A DNA stretch of 64,000 bases from Candidatus Pseudobacter hemicellulosilyticus (GTDB taxonomy: Bacteria; Bacteroidota; Bacteroidia; Chitinophagales; Chitinophagaceae). The notes beneath the pieces are model-generated. The model saw only the letters and a list, made by a program, of their open reading frames with translations. It had not been told where the DNA came from and did not search any database. The stretch is from the NCBI GenBank assembly GCA_029202545.1, contig CP119311.1, forward strand, positions 3,968,001 through 4,032,000, read 5' to 3'. This document shows positions 26,828-35,423 of the stretch, in pieces; within the stretch, counting starts at the first letter, position 1, and each line of letters opens with the position of its first letter. The position numbers and the translations under genes were made by a program.

Positions 26828-27616
26828 TTACGGAGTGATGTCCAGGTTTTTGCTGCCATCCATCTGGATAGCGTAGGAGAAGCTGACATAACCGGGTTTG
26901 TTGTCGCGGTCGGGATTGGCCGGTATGTCCTTGTAAATACTTTTGATGGTGATCTTGGCATATTTGCCTTTGGCCGTGCGCACGATCATAGCCCTGGGTA
27001 GCGTATACACCACATGCGCTTTACGGGGATTGTCGGGGAACAGGGAGCCATAGAAATCATAATAACCCCAGCCGTCGCCGCTGCTCTGGAAATGGTCCAG
27101 TGAGATGGGCACACGGGTCTGGAACTCAATATCGGCTACCGGTACGGTTTTCACGGCCTGGAAAGCCTGGTCAAACAGGTCCAGGGGAATGGGCAGCACG
27201 GCCGGTTTGAAGTTGATGGTGTCATAGCCGTAACTTTTGTCAAATTTTCTGTCCACCACTAAGTAGATGCCGCCCCTGCCGGGACTTCCATAGCCAGGCG
27301 TACCGATAGCGCCGCCATTGTTGGCATATACACTGCTGTTGTAAATGCTGGTAAAACAGATATCCCATTTGTCGGAGTATCTTTCTGATTCAGGGATCAC
27401 TTTGTTTTGTTCCAGGCTGAAGTAAAGTGGTCTGGCGTCACTGCCGGAACTGGCAAGGGTGTCTGCGGCCAGGTTGCTGACCACATACACGCCGGTCTTA
27501 ACGGTGGTCTTGTCTTCTTCCAGCGGGTCATCGCTGTCTTTAGAGCAGGCGCTGAACAGCAGGGCAGTGGCTGTCAGCAGGGTTAATAGCCGGTGAAGGC
27601 TGTTGCTATTGTTCAT
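26828..27616 (-). CDS. HmuY-family lipoprotein (heme-binding-like)
   Basis: This 262-residue protein has a lipoprotein signal (LLFSAC, Cys24). The order of features matches the HmuY family: YFSLEQNKVIPES, then SDKWDICFTSIYNSSVYANN, then WGYYDFYGSLFPDNPRKAHVV, and a final KYAKITIKSIYKD...YVSFSYAIQ. HmuY proteins take heme or related porphyrins from host or neighbour proteins and normally work with a TonB-dependent HmuR; none lies in this operon. Heme ligands are not conserved across the family, so the ligand here is not certain. It is the first gene of a three-lipoprotein minus-strand operon. Confidence 0.82.
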   Translation of the reverse strand: MNNSNSLHRLLTLLTATALLFSACSKDSDDPLEEDKTTVKTGVYVVSNLAADTLASSGSDARPLYFSLEQNKVIPESERYSDKWDICFTSIYNSSVYANNGGAIGTPGYGSPGRGGIYLVVDRKFDKSYGYDTINFKPAVLPIPLDLFDQAFQAVKTVPVADIEFQTRVPISLDHFQSSGDGWGYYDFYGSLFPDNPRKAHVVYTLPRAMIVRTAKGKYAKITIKSIYKDIPANPDRDNKPGYVSFSYAIQMDGSKNLDITP

Positions 27617-27849
27617 ATTAAAGGTTTGTTGCAGTTGATGACCACATCGTGTTGGTTAACTGTGAGCAATGGTTGAGGGGGCAAAGGTGAAAATAGAGAA
27701 TGACCCTTGGGGGAGAAAGAATTACCCAAAAAGCAGAATTCAGGCAGGGGGATATTGGGTAAAGTTTTCCGGCGGCAGGCATTTTGCATGGTCAGGCTGA
27801 TGCAAGGTGCTGAGGCTCTTTGGGGTATAGCTTATATTCAATTTTTTGA

Positions 27850-27857
27850 TAAATTTG
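27850..27857 (+). promoter_or_regulatory. Candidate -7 element very close to a start codon
   Basis: TAAATTTG matches TAnnTTTG exactly and ends 5 nt before the ATG at 27863, so the mRNA would be leaderless or nearly so. No good -33 element is found at the standard distance, which lowers confidence. Confidence 0.3.
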
Positions 27858-27862
27858 GAACA

Positions 27863-30346
27863 ATGAGTTCGGAACAGATAGCTGGTTTACAATTTTTACA
27901 GGGTGGGGGTGAAATGTGCAGGCTGACAAGGACCAAAGACTGGAGCGCCACACCTGTGGGCCATCCCAGCCAGTGGTCGCAGTCCCTGCGTACCACCCTG
28001 GGCATCATCCTGAATTCCAGGTTCCCCATGTTCCTCTGGTGGGGGCCTGAGCTGATCTGTTTTTACAATGATGCTTACCGGCCCAGCCTGGGCGATAATG
28101 GCAAGCATCCCTCCATCCTGGGACAGCCCGCCCGCGAAGCCTGGCCCGAGATCTGGACGGTTATCCATCCGCTGATCCAGCAGGTGCTGACCACCGGTGA
28201 GTCAGTCTGGTTTGAAGACCGGCTGATCCCCATTTTTCGCAATGGTCAGCTGGAAGAAGTGTACTGGACCTTCAGCTATAGCCCCGTTCCAGGGGAGTCC
28301 GGCCTGCCGGACGGTGTGCTGGTCACCTGCGTGGAGAATACCCAGAAAGTAAAACTATACCAGGCCCTGCAGCACCGGGAGGATCAGCTGAACTTCATGA
28401 TCAATGCCGCCAACCTGGGCACCTGGGACCTGGATCCCACCACTTTCCGTTTCACCGCCAACCAGCAGGTGCTGGACTGGTTTGGCCTGCCTAAGGAACC
28501 TGCCATAGACCTGGAGGCGGCCATCAACAGGGTAGTGGAGAAAGACCGGCATGCTTTGATGAGGGCCATACAGACCGCGCTCAAACCCGGGTCCGACGGC
28601 CATCTTGAAATTGAATATGGCGTACTGCGTCCCGGTCAGCTGAAAGACCGGCGGCTGCTGGCCAAAGGCAAAGCCGCATTCAATGAGCTGGGACTGCCCG
28701 TAAGGTTCAGCGGCACGCTGCAGGATATCACTTCCCAGGTAACAGCCAAGCGGCAGCTGGAAGAGAACGAACGGAATTTCCGCTCCATCATTTTGCAGGC
28801 GCCGGTGGCCATTGCCATTTTTCGCGGTCAGCAGCACCGGGTGGAAGTGGTGAACAGCCGGGCCCTTCAGTTATGGGGACGAACCAGGGACGAGATACTG
28901 CACCGCTCGATACTGGATGCCATGCCCGAGCTGGATGGACAGGGATTCCGCGAGATACTGGACAATGTGCTGAAGACCGGAGAGCGTTTTGCCGCCACCG
29001 AATGGCCGGTGCGCATCCGGCGCAATAAGGAGCTGCATACTGCCTACGTCAATTTTATTTATGAGCCCCTGCATGATATAGACGGCAATATCAACGGCAT
29101 CATGACCGTTGGCACCGAGGTCACAGAGCAGGTAGTGTCCAGGCGCGAGATCCTGCTGGCCTACCGGCAGATCAAGGAAAATGAAGAGAAGCTCAACGTG
29201 GTGATCCAGGCCAGTGAGCTGGGCACTTATGAATGGGACCTGCTCTCCAATGCACTGGTGCTGTCTGCCCGTTACCTGGAAGTGTTTGGCTATGGACCGG
29301 GCGAAAAGCCCTCCCATGAAGAACTCTTCGGCCGCCTGCATCCGCAGGACCTGGCGGTCCGCAACCAGGCTTTCAAAGCAGCACTGAGCAGTGGCACCCT
29401 GCATTATGAAGCGCGGGTGATCCGCCGTGATGAGTCTGTTTCCTGGATAGAGGCCAAGGGCAAAGTATTTTACGACGAACAGAAACGGCCCACCAAGATG
29501 ACGGGTACGCTGCGCGATATATCTGATCAGAAAAGGCACCAGCAGGAACAGAAGGAATTCACCCACCTGCTGGAAAAGCAGGTGCAGGAACGGACCCGCG
29601 AGCTGGAAAAAAAGAACCGGGAACTGGAACGCATGAACACCGAACTGCAATCCTTTGCCTATGTGTCCAGCCACGATCTCCAGGAGCCGCTGCGCAAGAT
29701 CATGACCTTTGCTTCCCAGATCCTGAAACGCGAGCATGATTCCCTGTCGGAAACCGGCAAGGATTATTTCCGGCGCATGCACAATGCCGCCAACAGGATG
29801 CAGATCCTGATAGACGACCTGCTGACCTATTCCCGTGCCAATACCGGCGAGCGGGTATTCAAACAGGCCGATCTCAACCTGCTCCTGACTGAAGTGCGGA
29901 ACGACCTCAAAGAAACCATCACCGAGAAACAGGCCGTTATTGAATCCGACCAGCTCTGTACGGTCAGTATTATTCCTTTCCAGTTCAACCAGCTCCTGCA
30001 GAACCTGATCGGCAATGCGCTGAAATTCTCGCGGCCCGGCATACCGCCCCGCATCCTGATCAGGAGTGAGGTGCTGCCGCCGGGAGAAATGGAACTGCCC
30101 CATGCAGATCCGGGCAAACCTGTCTGCCACCTCAGCATTTCCGATAACGGTATTGGCTTTGAACCTGAATACAGGGAGCGCATCTTTGAAGTGTTCCAGC
30201 GCCTGCATGGCCGGGAAGAATACAGCGGTACCGGCATTGGCCTGGCCATTGTCAAAAAGATAGTGGACAACCACCATGGACTGATCCGCGCCACCGGTGA
30301 GCCGGATCATGGCGCCGTATTCGATATTTTTATTCCCATGAACTAA
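27863..30346 (+). CDS. Multi-PAS sensor histidine kinase
   Basis: This soluble kinase of about 827 residues has at least four PAS/GAF-like sensor modules in a row: one at about 15-130 (PMFLWWGPELICFYNDAYRP) and others near 170, 300 and 430, the last with the PAC-like motif MTGTLRDISDQKRH. A coiled coil (about 565-600) and a HisKA domain with His604 (AYVSSHDLQEPLRKIM) follow, then an HATPase domain (NLIGNALKFS, SDNGIGF, TGIGLAIVKKIV). It has no TM segments and no receiver domain, so phosphate must go to a regulator elsewhere. The start at 27863 is chosen because the 52 codons upstream lack domain content and a -7-like element overlaps them. A strong terminator follows. Confidence 0.88.
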   Translation: MSSEQIAGLQFLQGGGEMCRLTRTKDWSATPVGHPSQWSQSLRTTLGIILNSRFPMFLWWGPELICFYNDAYRPSLGDNGKHPSILGQPAREAWPEIWTVIHPLIQQVLTTGESVWFEDRLIPIFRNGQLEEVYWTFSYSPVPGESGLPDGVLVTCVENTQKVKLYQALQHREDQLNFMINAANLGTWDLDPTTFRFTANQQVLDWFGLPKEPAIDLEAAINRVVEKDRHALMRAIQTALKPGSDGHLEIEYGVLRPGQLKDRRLLAKGKAAFNELGLPVRFSGTLQDITSQVTAKRQLEENERNFRSIILQAPVAIAIFRGQQHRVEVVNSRALQLWGRTRDEILHRSILDAMPELDGQGFREILDNVLKTGERFAATEWPVRIRRNKELHTAYVNFIYEPLHDIDGNINGIMTVGTEVTEQVVSRREILLAYRQIKENEEKLNVVIQASELGTYEWDLLSNALVLSARYLEVFGYGPGEKPSHEELFGRLHPQDLAVRNQAFKAALSSGTLHYEARVIRRDESVSWIEAKGKVFYDEQKRPTKMTGTLRDISDQKRHQQEQKEFTHLLEKQVQERTRELEKKNRELERMNTELQSFAYVSSHDLQEPLRKIMTFASQILKREHDSLSETGKDYFRRMHNAANRMQILIDDLLTYSRANTGERVFKQADLNLLLTEVRNDLKETITEKQAVIESDQLCTVSIIPFQFNQLLQNLIGNALKFSRPGIPPRILIRSEVLPPGEMELPHADPGKPVCHLSISDNGIGFEPEYRERIFEVFQRLHGREEYSGTGIGLAIVKKIVDNHHGLIRATGEPDHGAVFDIFIPMN

Positions 30347-30357
30347 GCTATCAACAA

Positions 30358-30395
30358 TAAAAAGCCCCCGCTGTCTGACAGCGGGGGCTTTTCTA
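30358..30395. terminator. Bidirectional terminator between the PAS kinase and GH92 genes
   Basis: A 13-bp near-perfect stem (AAAGCCCCCGCTG / CAGCGGGGGCTTT) with a 5-6-nt loop has A and T runs on both sides. It serves the plus-strand kinase and the minus-strand mannan operon, which converge here. Confidence 0.93.
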
Positions 30396-30406
30396 TAAAG
30401 AAATTA

Positions 30407-30420
30407 TTTTGGACGAACCA
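30407..30420. repeat. Dispersed repeat end, TTTTGGACGAACCA
   Basis: This 14-nt sequence is the same as one boundary of the 159-bp repeat units at 45.7-46.2 kb, and its TTATTTT flank is shared too. It sits between a terminator and the 3' end of the GH92 gene. Confidence 0.6.
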
Positions 30421-30432
30421 ATGCCGGCTGGC

Positions 30433-32709
30433 TTATCTGGATGCCGGTGCGCTGAGCGAGAAGGGCCGGTCAGCCGGTGCGATGCCTCTTGTTGTAGCAG
30501 GCGCCGCACCCATTGTGAGGTCCAGCACACCGCCATTCACCAGGTCCGAATGCCGGATAAAGTTCCGGGTATAGGACTGGCCGTTCAGCGTGGCATCCTG
30601 GATATACACGTTGCTGGCGCTATTGCCTTTGGCATTCACCACAAACTTTTTCCCGTTCTCCATAGTGATGGTCACTTTCTCAAATACCGGGCTGCCGAAT
30701 ACATATTCATCTGTACCGGGGCATACGCTGTAGAAGCCCAGTGCGCTGAGTACATACCAGGAAGAAGTTTGTCCCTGGTCTTCATCACCAGGATAACCAT
30801 CTTCTGTGCCGCTGTACAGCCTGCGCATCACTTCACGCGCATGGAACTGTGCTTTCCAGGGCTGGCCTGCATAGTTGTAGAGATAGATCATATGCTGGAT
30901 GGGCTGGTTGCCGTGTGCATACTGGCCCATATTGGCCATCACCATTTCGGTGATCTCGTGGATGGGGTGACCGTACACGCCCACTTTGTAATTGCTGGGC
31001 ACGGAGAACACACTGTCCATCTTGGTCACCAGCTGCTTATCGCCGCCTACCAGGTTGATCAGGCCCTGCACATCATGGAACACGGACCAGAGCCAGTGCC
31101 AGGCATTGCCTTCAGTATAGGCGCCACCCCATTCAATAGGATCAAAATCGGGTTTCCATTCGCCTTTGCTGTTCCTGCCGCGCATGAAACCGGTGCTGGG
31201 ATCATAGACGTTCCGGTAATTGTACATCTGCCGGGAAAAGATATCAGCATAGAAAGGAGCATTCACTTCTTTGGCCAGCTGGTAGCCACAGAAATCGTCA
31301 TAGGCATATTCCAGGGTCTTGGCGGTGGCTTCTCCTACTTCAGGATAGGGAACATACCCCAGCTGGTAATATTCTTTCCAGCCATGACGGCCATTGGCAG
31401 GGCCCCAGGGGCCTTTGTTGGTGGCTTCATGGAGGTAATCGGCCAGGGCCTGCTGCGGATCAAAAGTACGGATACCTTTCACCCAGGCGTCGGTCAGCAG
31501 GGAGATGGCATGATTGCCGATCATACTGCCCGCTTCACCGGGGAAGGACCAGGCCGGTAACCAGCCGCATTGTTCCTTTGCCGCCAGCAGGGCCTGCATA
31601 TAGCGGCCATGCATGGTAGGATGCAGGATGGTATTGAGCGGGAACTGGCCGCGGAAGGTGTCCCAGAAACCAGTGTCCGTATACATATAGCCATAGTGGA
31701 TCTTTCCATCGTAGGGACTGTAGTAACAGGGCTTGCCATCCTTGTCATATTCAAAGAACATGCGGGAGAAAAGACTGGCCCGGAAGAAGCAGGAATAGAA
31801 AGTGGTCTTGTCCACTTCCGAGTTGCCTTCTACCAGGATCCGGGACAGGTGTTTGTTCCAGATGGCATTGGCAGCCTTGCGGGTATCTTCCAGGTTCTTG
31901 AAACCGCCCAGCTCGCGCTGGAGGGTGATCTCCGCCTGTTCTGTACTGATATAGGAGGACACTACTTTGGCCTGTACCTTAACGCCGCTTTTGAATTGCA
32001 GCCAGGCGCCAACGCCCCGGCCTTCTGCATCAGTGGCGTCATTCTTCACGGTATTGTCCCTGTTTTCCCAGGTGCCATAGCTGACAAAGGGCTGATCAAA
32101 GACAATGACAAAGTAGTTCCGGAAATTGTCGGGCTTCTGGTGGCCGTTGTTCACGTAACCGATGATCTTCCTTTCTGAAGGAATGATCTTCACCATGCTC
32201 ATGCGGGTGTAACCATCCAGCACCAGGTAACTGTTCTGTTTGGCGGGAAAAGAAAAGCGCAGGTGGGCGCCCCGCTCAACAGGACTGATCTCTGTTTTGA
32301 TGCCATTGTCAAACTGCACGCTGTAATAATCCGGGCGGGCTGTTTCATTGGCATGACTGAATTTGCTGGCCCGCTCGTCCTCATTGACAGTGAGCTTGCC
32401 GATCATGGGCATGACAGAGAATACGGCATAGTCGTTACTCCAGGAGCTGCACTGGTGTGCCTGCTGAAAACCACGGATGGTCTTCTTCTCATACTGGTAC
32501 TTCCAGCCATCACCATTGCGGCCGGTCTGCGGTGTCCAGGTATTCATACCGAAGGGCAGGGCCGTAGTGGGATAGGTGTTTCCTCGGGTCAGTTCAAATT
32601 TTGAATTGGTGCCTTGCAGGGTATTTACATAGCGCACCAGGTCGGGATTTTGCCGGGCGTATAAGCCATTTGTCAGGAAAAGAGCGGCAATGAGCAGGTG
32701 TTGTTTCAT
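30433..32709 (-). CDS. GH92 family alpha-mannosidase
   Basis: This 758-residue protein has an N-terminal signal peptide (about 1-18). GH92 landmarks are the N-terminal beta-sandwich motifs NTYPTTALPFGMNTW and GFQQAHQCSSWSNDY, and in the (alpha/alpha)6 barrel PGDEDQGQTSSWYVLSALG, whose acidic residues in GDEDQGQ correspond to the catalytic base of characterised members. The family removes alpha-1,2 (also 1,3, 1,4 or 1,6) mannose from mannans and glycans with calcium. The ATG at 32709 is preferred to one 33 nt upstream because it precedes the signal peptide directly. It lies 66 nt downstream of the GH76 gene and ends the mannan operon. Confidence 0.93.
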   Translation of the reverse strand: MKQHLLIAALFLTNGLYARQNPDLVRYVNTLQGTNSKFELTRGNTYPTTALPFGMNTWTPQTGRNGDGWKYQYEKKTIRGFQQAHQCSSWSNDYAVFSVMPMIGKLTVNEDERASKFSHANETARPDYYSVQFDNGIKTEISPVERGAHLRFSFPAKQNSYLVLDGYTRMSMVKIIPSERKIIGYVNNGHQKPDNFRNYFVIVFDQPFVSYGTWENRDNTVKNDATDAEGRGVGAWLQFKSGVKVQAKVVSSYISTEQAEITLQRELGGFKNLEDTRKAANAIWNKHLSRILVEGNSEVDKTTFYSCFFRASLFSRMFFEYDKDGKPCYYSPYDGKIHYGYMYTDTGFWDTFRGQFPLNTILHPTMHGRYMQALLAAKEQCGWLPAWSFPGEAGSMIGNHAISLLTDAWVKGIRTFDPQQALADYLHEATNKGPWGPANGRHGWKEYYQLGYVPYPEVGEATAKTLEYAYDDFCGYQLAKEVNAPFYADIFSRQMYNYRNVYDPSTGFMRGRNSKGEWKPDFDPIEWGGAYTEGNAWHWLWSVFHDVQGLINLVGGDKQLVTKMDSVFSVPSNYKVGVYGHPIHEITEMVMANMGQYAHGNQPIQHMIYLYNYAGQPWKAQFHAREVMRRLYSGTEDGYPGDEDQGQTSSWYVLSALGFYSVCPGTDEYVFGSPVFEKVTITMENGKKFVVNAKGNSASNVYIQDATLNGQSYTRNFIRHSDLVNGGVLDLTMGAAPATTRGIAPADRPFSLSAPASR

Positions 32710-32775
32710 ATCTTCAAAAACATGCATGCGAATGATATGCATACAGGGGCCCTAAGGTAAGGGATTAATTTAAAA

Positions 32776-33930
32776 CTATTGCTCCGGTGGAACCACCTGC
32801 ATCAATGCCGGAATACTGCAGGCGTCATAGCTGGATACAGCTACACCACTGGCTGGCGTCACTTTATAATTCTTACCCATCAGGCCGGTACTGCTGTTCC
32901 TCTTGCCATAAGCCGTATTGATATTCTTGCGCAGCCAGGGCAGGTATTGCGGCTGGTTGCCATCTTCAATCAGGCGGATCATGTATTGCGCCAGGATAGC
33001 ATTGTACACGCCCTGCTCTTCGCCGCTTTCATAAGACAGGATTCCGTCTGCATCACTCATTTTGTTCATGGTATAGTCGGCCACCAGCTTTGCGTCATTC
33101 AGGTAAGTAATATCTTTTGTTTTGTTATAGAGCAGTACGCCGGCGCCGATGGCGGTAGCCTGGTTATAGGTATGCAGGCTCCAGTTGGTAGGCTCATTGT
33201 CTACTTTGTGGTCAGCAATACGGCCATTGCCGGCATCAAACAGGTTGGTCCTGGCCCAGCCATATACTTCTTTTGCTTTGTTCAGGTATTCCTCGTCTTT
33301 GGTGATATTGTGCAGGGTCATGGCGGCAATGATGGTGGGGTAGTTGATGCAGGCTGTTTTGCCGCGGCGGTGCCAGTCCCATTCCATGCCGCCATTGGAT
33401 TCATGGGAGCCTTTCCGGTCAATGGAAGGATCGCCGTACCATACAAAGTTGAATCCTTCTTTCGAGAGGTCCAGGTATTGTTGTTCCCCGGTTAGCTCAT
33501 AGGCCCTGGCCAGGGAAATGATCCACCACATCATATCGTCCCAGATAAACCATTTCACATCATTCCGCCAGTTGTAGTTGGCATAGGTATCGCCACCGCC
33601 CTGGAAAATATCCGCCACCAGCTGTTTGTACTTCGTGTCTTTTGTCCGCTTCCAGGCGTTCATGGCCATATCCCAGTAAATGGCCTGGCACCAGATAGCG
33701 GCGGTCCCGCTTTTGTCAGAAGCGCGGAAATAGATCTTACGGACAGGATCGTAGAGGTGTTTGTTGAAATCATTGTAGGCGGCAGTTGCGTCATTGGCGG
33801 TGAAGGACACTTTGCCGGTAGTGGGCGGCGGTGTGGTTGTGTTGCTGTCGCCGCCGCTCTTGCTGCAGGAGCAGGCGGAGATGCCGATCAGTAAAATAAG
33901 GGCGCTGCAGCTGAAGAATACGGGTGTCAT
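32776..33930 (-). CDS. GH76 family endo-alpha-1,6-mannanase lipoprotein
   Basis: This 384-residue protein has a lipoprotein signal with the Cys-rich ISACSCSK; Cys20 is the likely lipidated residue. A Ser/Thr/Pro linker follows, then a GH76 (alpha/alpha)6 barrel. The paired catalytic aspartates are in FIWDDMMWW, and other conserved aromatic stretches are AIWCQAIYWDMAMNAW and YNQATAIGAG. GH76 enzymes cut the alpha-1,6 backbone of yeast and fungal mannan, and surface lipidated forms produce oligosaccharides for SusCD import. It is separated from the upstream IPT/NHL gene by a terminator-like hairpin. Confidence 0.93.
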   Translation of the reverse strand: MTPVFFSCSALILLIGISACSCSKSGGDSNTTTPPPTTGKVSFTANDATAAYNDFNKHLYDPVRKIYFRASDKSGTAAIWCQAIYWDMAMNAWKRTKDTKYKQLVADIFQGGGDTYANYNWRNDVKWFIWDDMMWWIISLARAYELTGEQQYLDLSKEGFNFVWYGDPSIDRKGSHESNGGMEWDWHRRGKTACINYPTIIAAMTLHNITKDEEYLNKAKEVYGWARTNLFDAGNGRIADHKVDNEPTNWSLHTYNQATAIGAGVLLYNKTKDITYLNDAKLVADYTMNKMSDADGILSYESGEEQGVYNAILAQYMIRLIEDGNQPQYLPWLRKNINTAYGKRNSSTGLMGKNYKVTPASGVAVSSYDACSIPALMQVVPPEQ

Positions 33931-33963
33931 ATGTAATCGTTAAATGAGTTAAGCAATTCAGTT

Positions 33964-34006
33964 AAAAAAGTAAGATGAAATGATGCGATGATCATTTCAT
34001 CTTACT
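33964..34006 (-). terminator. Terminator-like hairpin inside the mannan operon
   Basis: A perfect 16-bp inverted repeat (33969-33984 and 33991-34006; arm AGTAAGATGAAATGAT) with a 6-nt loop is followed on the minus strand by six T residues. It lies 26 nt after the NHL gene stop and before the GH76 gene, so it may terminate or attenuate readthrough to the two hydrolases. Confidence 0.8.
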
Positions 34007-34032
34007 GAAATTATGACTGTTCGGGTACGGCT

Positions 34033-35337
34033 TTATCTGACAGAGATCTTCCTGATCCGCTGATTGGCCAGATCCAGTACATACATATCGCCGTTTTTGT
34101 CAACGGCTATGCCTGTTGGCGCACTGAAACGGGCATTGGTACCGGTACCGTCCACAAAGCCGGTGCTGCCCTGGCCTGCAATGGTGGTCACGCTCCAGTT
34201 GTCCGGTGTGATCATCCGTACGCAATTGCTGTTCCTGTTGCTTTCACCCAGGCCGGATACGTACAGGTTGTTCTGGCCGTCAATGGCAATGCCCCAGGGC
34301 CTGTTGAGCCTGACCACATCGCCCTGCCCGTCTACCCAGCCGGACTGGCCGTTCTTTCCAACAATGTCAACACCGCCGTCAAAGGCGTCGGTGGCGGCAT
34401 TGTAGCTGTATTTGCGAACGGTATGGGCGTCGTAATGGGTGGCATAGATATTACCGCTGGCGTCAATGGTAATGGTGCAGGGGAGCGAGTAATTGATCAC
34501 CCTGGTAACGGTACTGTTCTTCAGGGTGTACACGCCGTCGCCGTAGAAATCTGTCCAGTAGATAGTACCGGTGGTTTTGTTGATGGCCAGGGAAGTGGGT
34601 TCATTCAGACCGGATCCGTCCTTGTAGGCCCAGGTGGATACGGCGCCATCAGGCGTGATCTTGCGGATGCGTTTGCCGTTCCTTTCCGCTACAAATACAT
34701 TCCCGCTGGCATCCACGGTGGTGGCACAGGGATTATTGAAGCGGGCGGTGGCGGCAGGGCCGTCCTCAAAGCCATTGGCGCCTGAGCCGGCAAAAGTACT
34801 CACCACGCCGTCCGGGGTAATTTTCCGGATCACCTGGTTGCCGCCATCCGGTACAAACACATTCCCGTTGTCATCCACGGAGAGCTGGGAACGGACGCCG
34901 TTAAAGTTGAAAGAAGCGGCGGCGCCGGTCCCATCAATAAAACCTGCATTGCCTGAACCGGCCAGGGTGGTCACCACGTAGGAGAACTGGTAGTTGAACT
35001 CATCCGTACTGGCGCCGGAATGATCACCAATGGATACCGTTACCGGACCGGTGCCGGTCTTCTGTGGCAGGAAGGCCATGATCTGGTTTTCTTTGGCGCC
35101 TACTATTTTTAAGGGCACCCCGTTGATGCTGACCCTGATCTGAGCCGTGTCCGTGGAAAAGTTGCTGCCGTTAATGAGGATCTCCGTACCGGTAGCGCCT
35201 TTTTCAGGGGCGAAGGAACTTACTACAATGGGGTTGGAGGGATTATGGCTATAGCCTTTGTTGTCCTTGCTACAGGCGCCCAGTGCCAGCGCTGCAGCGC
35301 AGGAGAGCAGTATATATGATTTTATTTTCGGGATCAT
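34033..35337 (-). CDS. IPT/TIG and NHL-repeat lipoprotein in SGBP position
   Basis: This 434-residue protein has a lipoprotein signal (ALGACSK, Cys22), an IPT/TIG Ig-like domain (about 38-115, VVSSFAPEKGATGTEILING) and then NHL beta-propeller repeats (about 125-434). The repeats share the pattern GxxxTLAGSGxxGFxDG...FNxPxGxxVDxxGNxFVxDxxNxxIRKITPDG. The gene sits straight after SusD, where SusE/SGBP glycan-binding proteins are usually encoded. A role as an auxiliary surface mannan-binding protein is therefore inferred. No catalytic residues are seen. Confidence 0.85.
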   Translation of the reverse strand: MIPKIKSYILLSCAAALALGACSKDNKGYSHNPSNPIVVSSFAPEKGATGTEILINGSNFSTDTAQIRVSINGVPLKIVGAKENQIMAFLPQKTGTGPVTVSIGDHSGASTDEFNYQFSYVVTTLAGSGNAGFIDGTGAAASFNFNGVRSQLSVDDNGNVFVPDGGNQVIRKITPDGVVSTFAGSGANGFEDGPAATARFNNPCATTVDASGNVFVAERNGKRIRKITPDGAVSTWAYKDGSGLNEPTSLAINKTTGTIYWTDFYGDGVYTLKNSTVTRVINYSLPCTITIDASGNIYATHYDAHTVRKYSYNAATDAFDGGVDIVGKNGQSGWVDGQGDVVRLNRPWGIAIDGQNNLYVSGLGESNRNSNCVRMITPDNWSVTTIAGQGSTGFVDGTGTNARFSAPTGIAVDKNGDMYVLDLANQRIRKISVR

Positions 35338-35423
35338 AATTTACAAATTGGCCGTTCATAATGCGCAGGCGGATCCTGTTACAGGATCATCGCCTGCGTG
35401 GGTTGTGCAAAAAACAGGGTTGT

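Noticed and set aside
30409..31560. Plus-strand frame of 383 codons
   Set aside because: Antisense to GH92; no export signal or domain.
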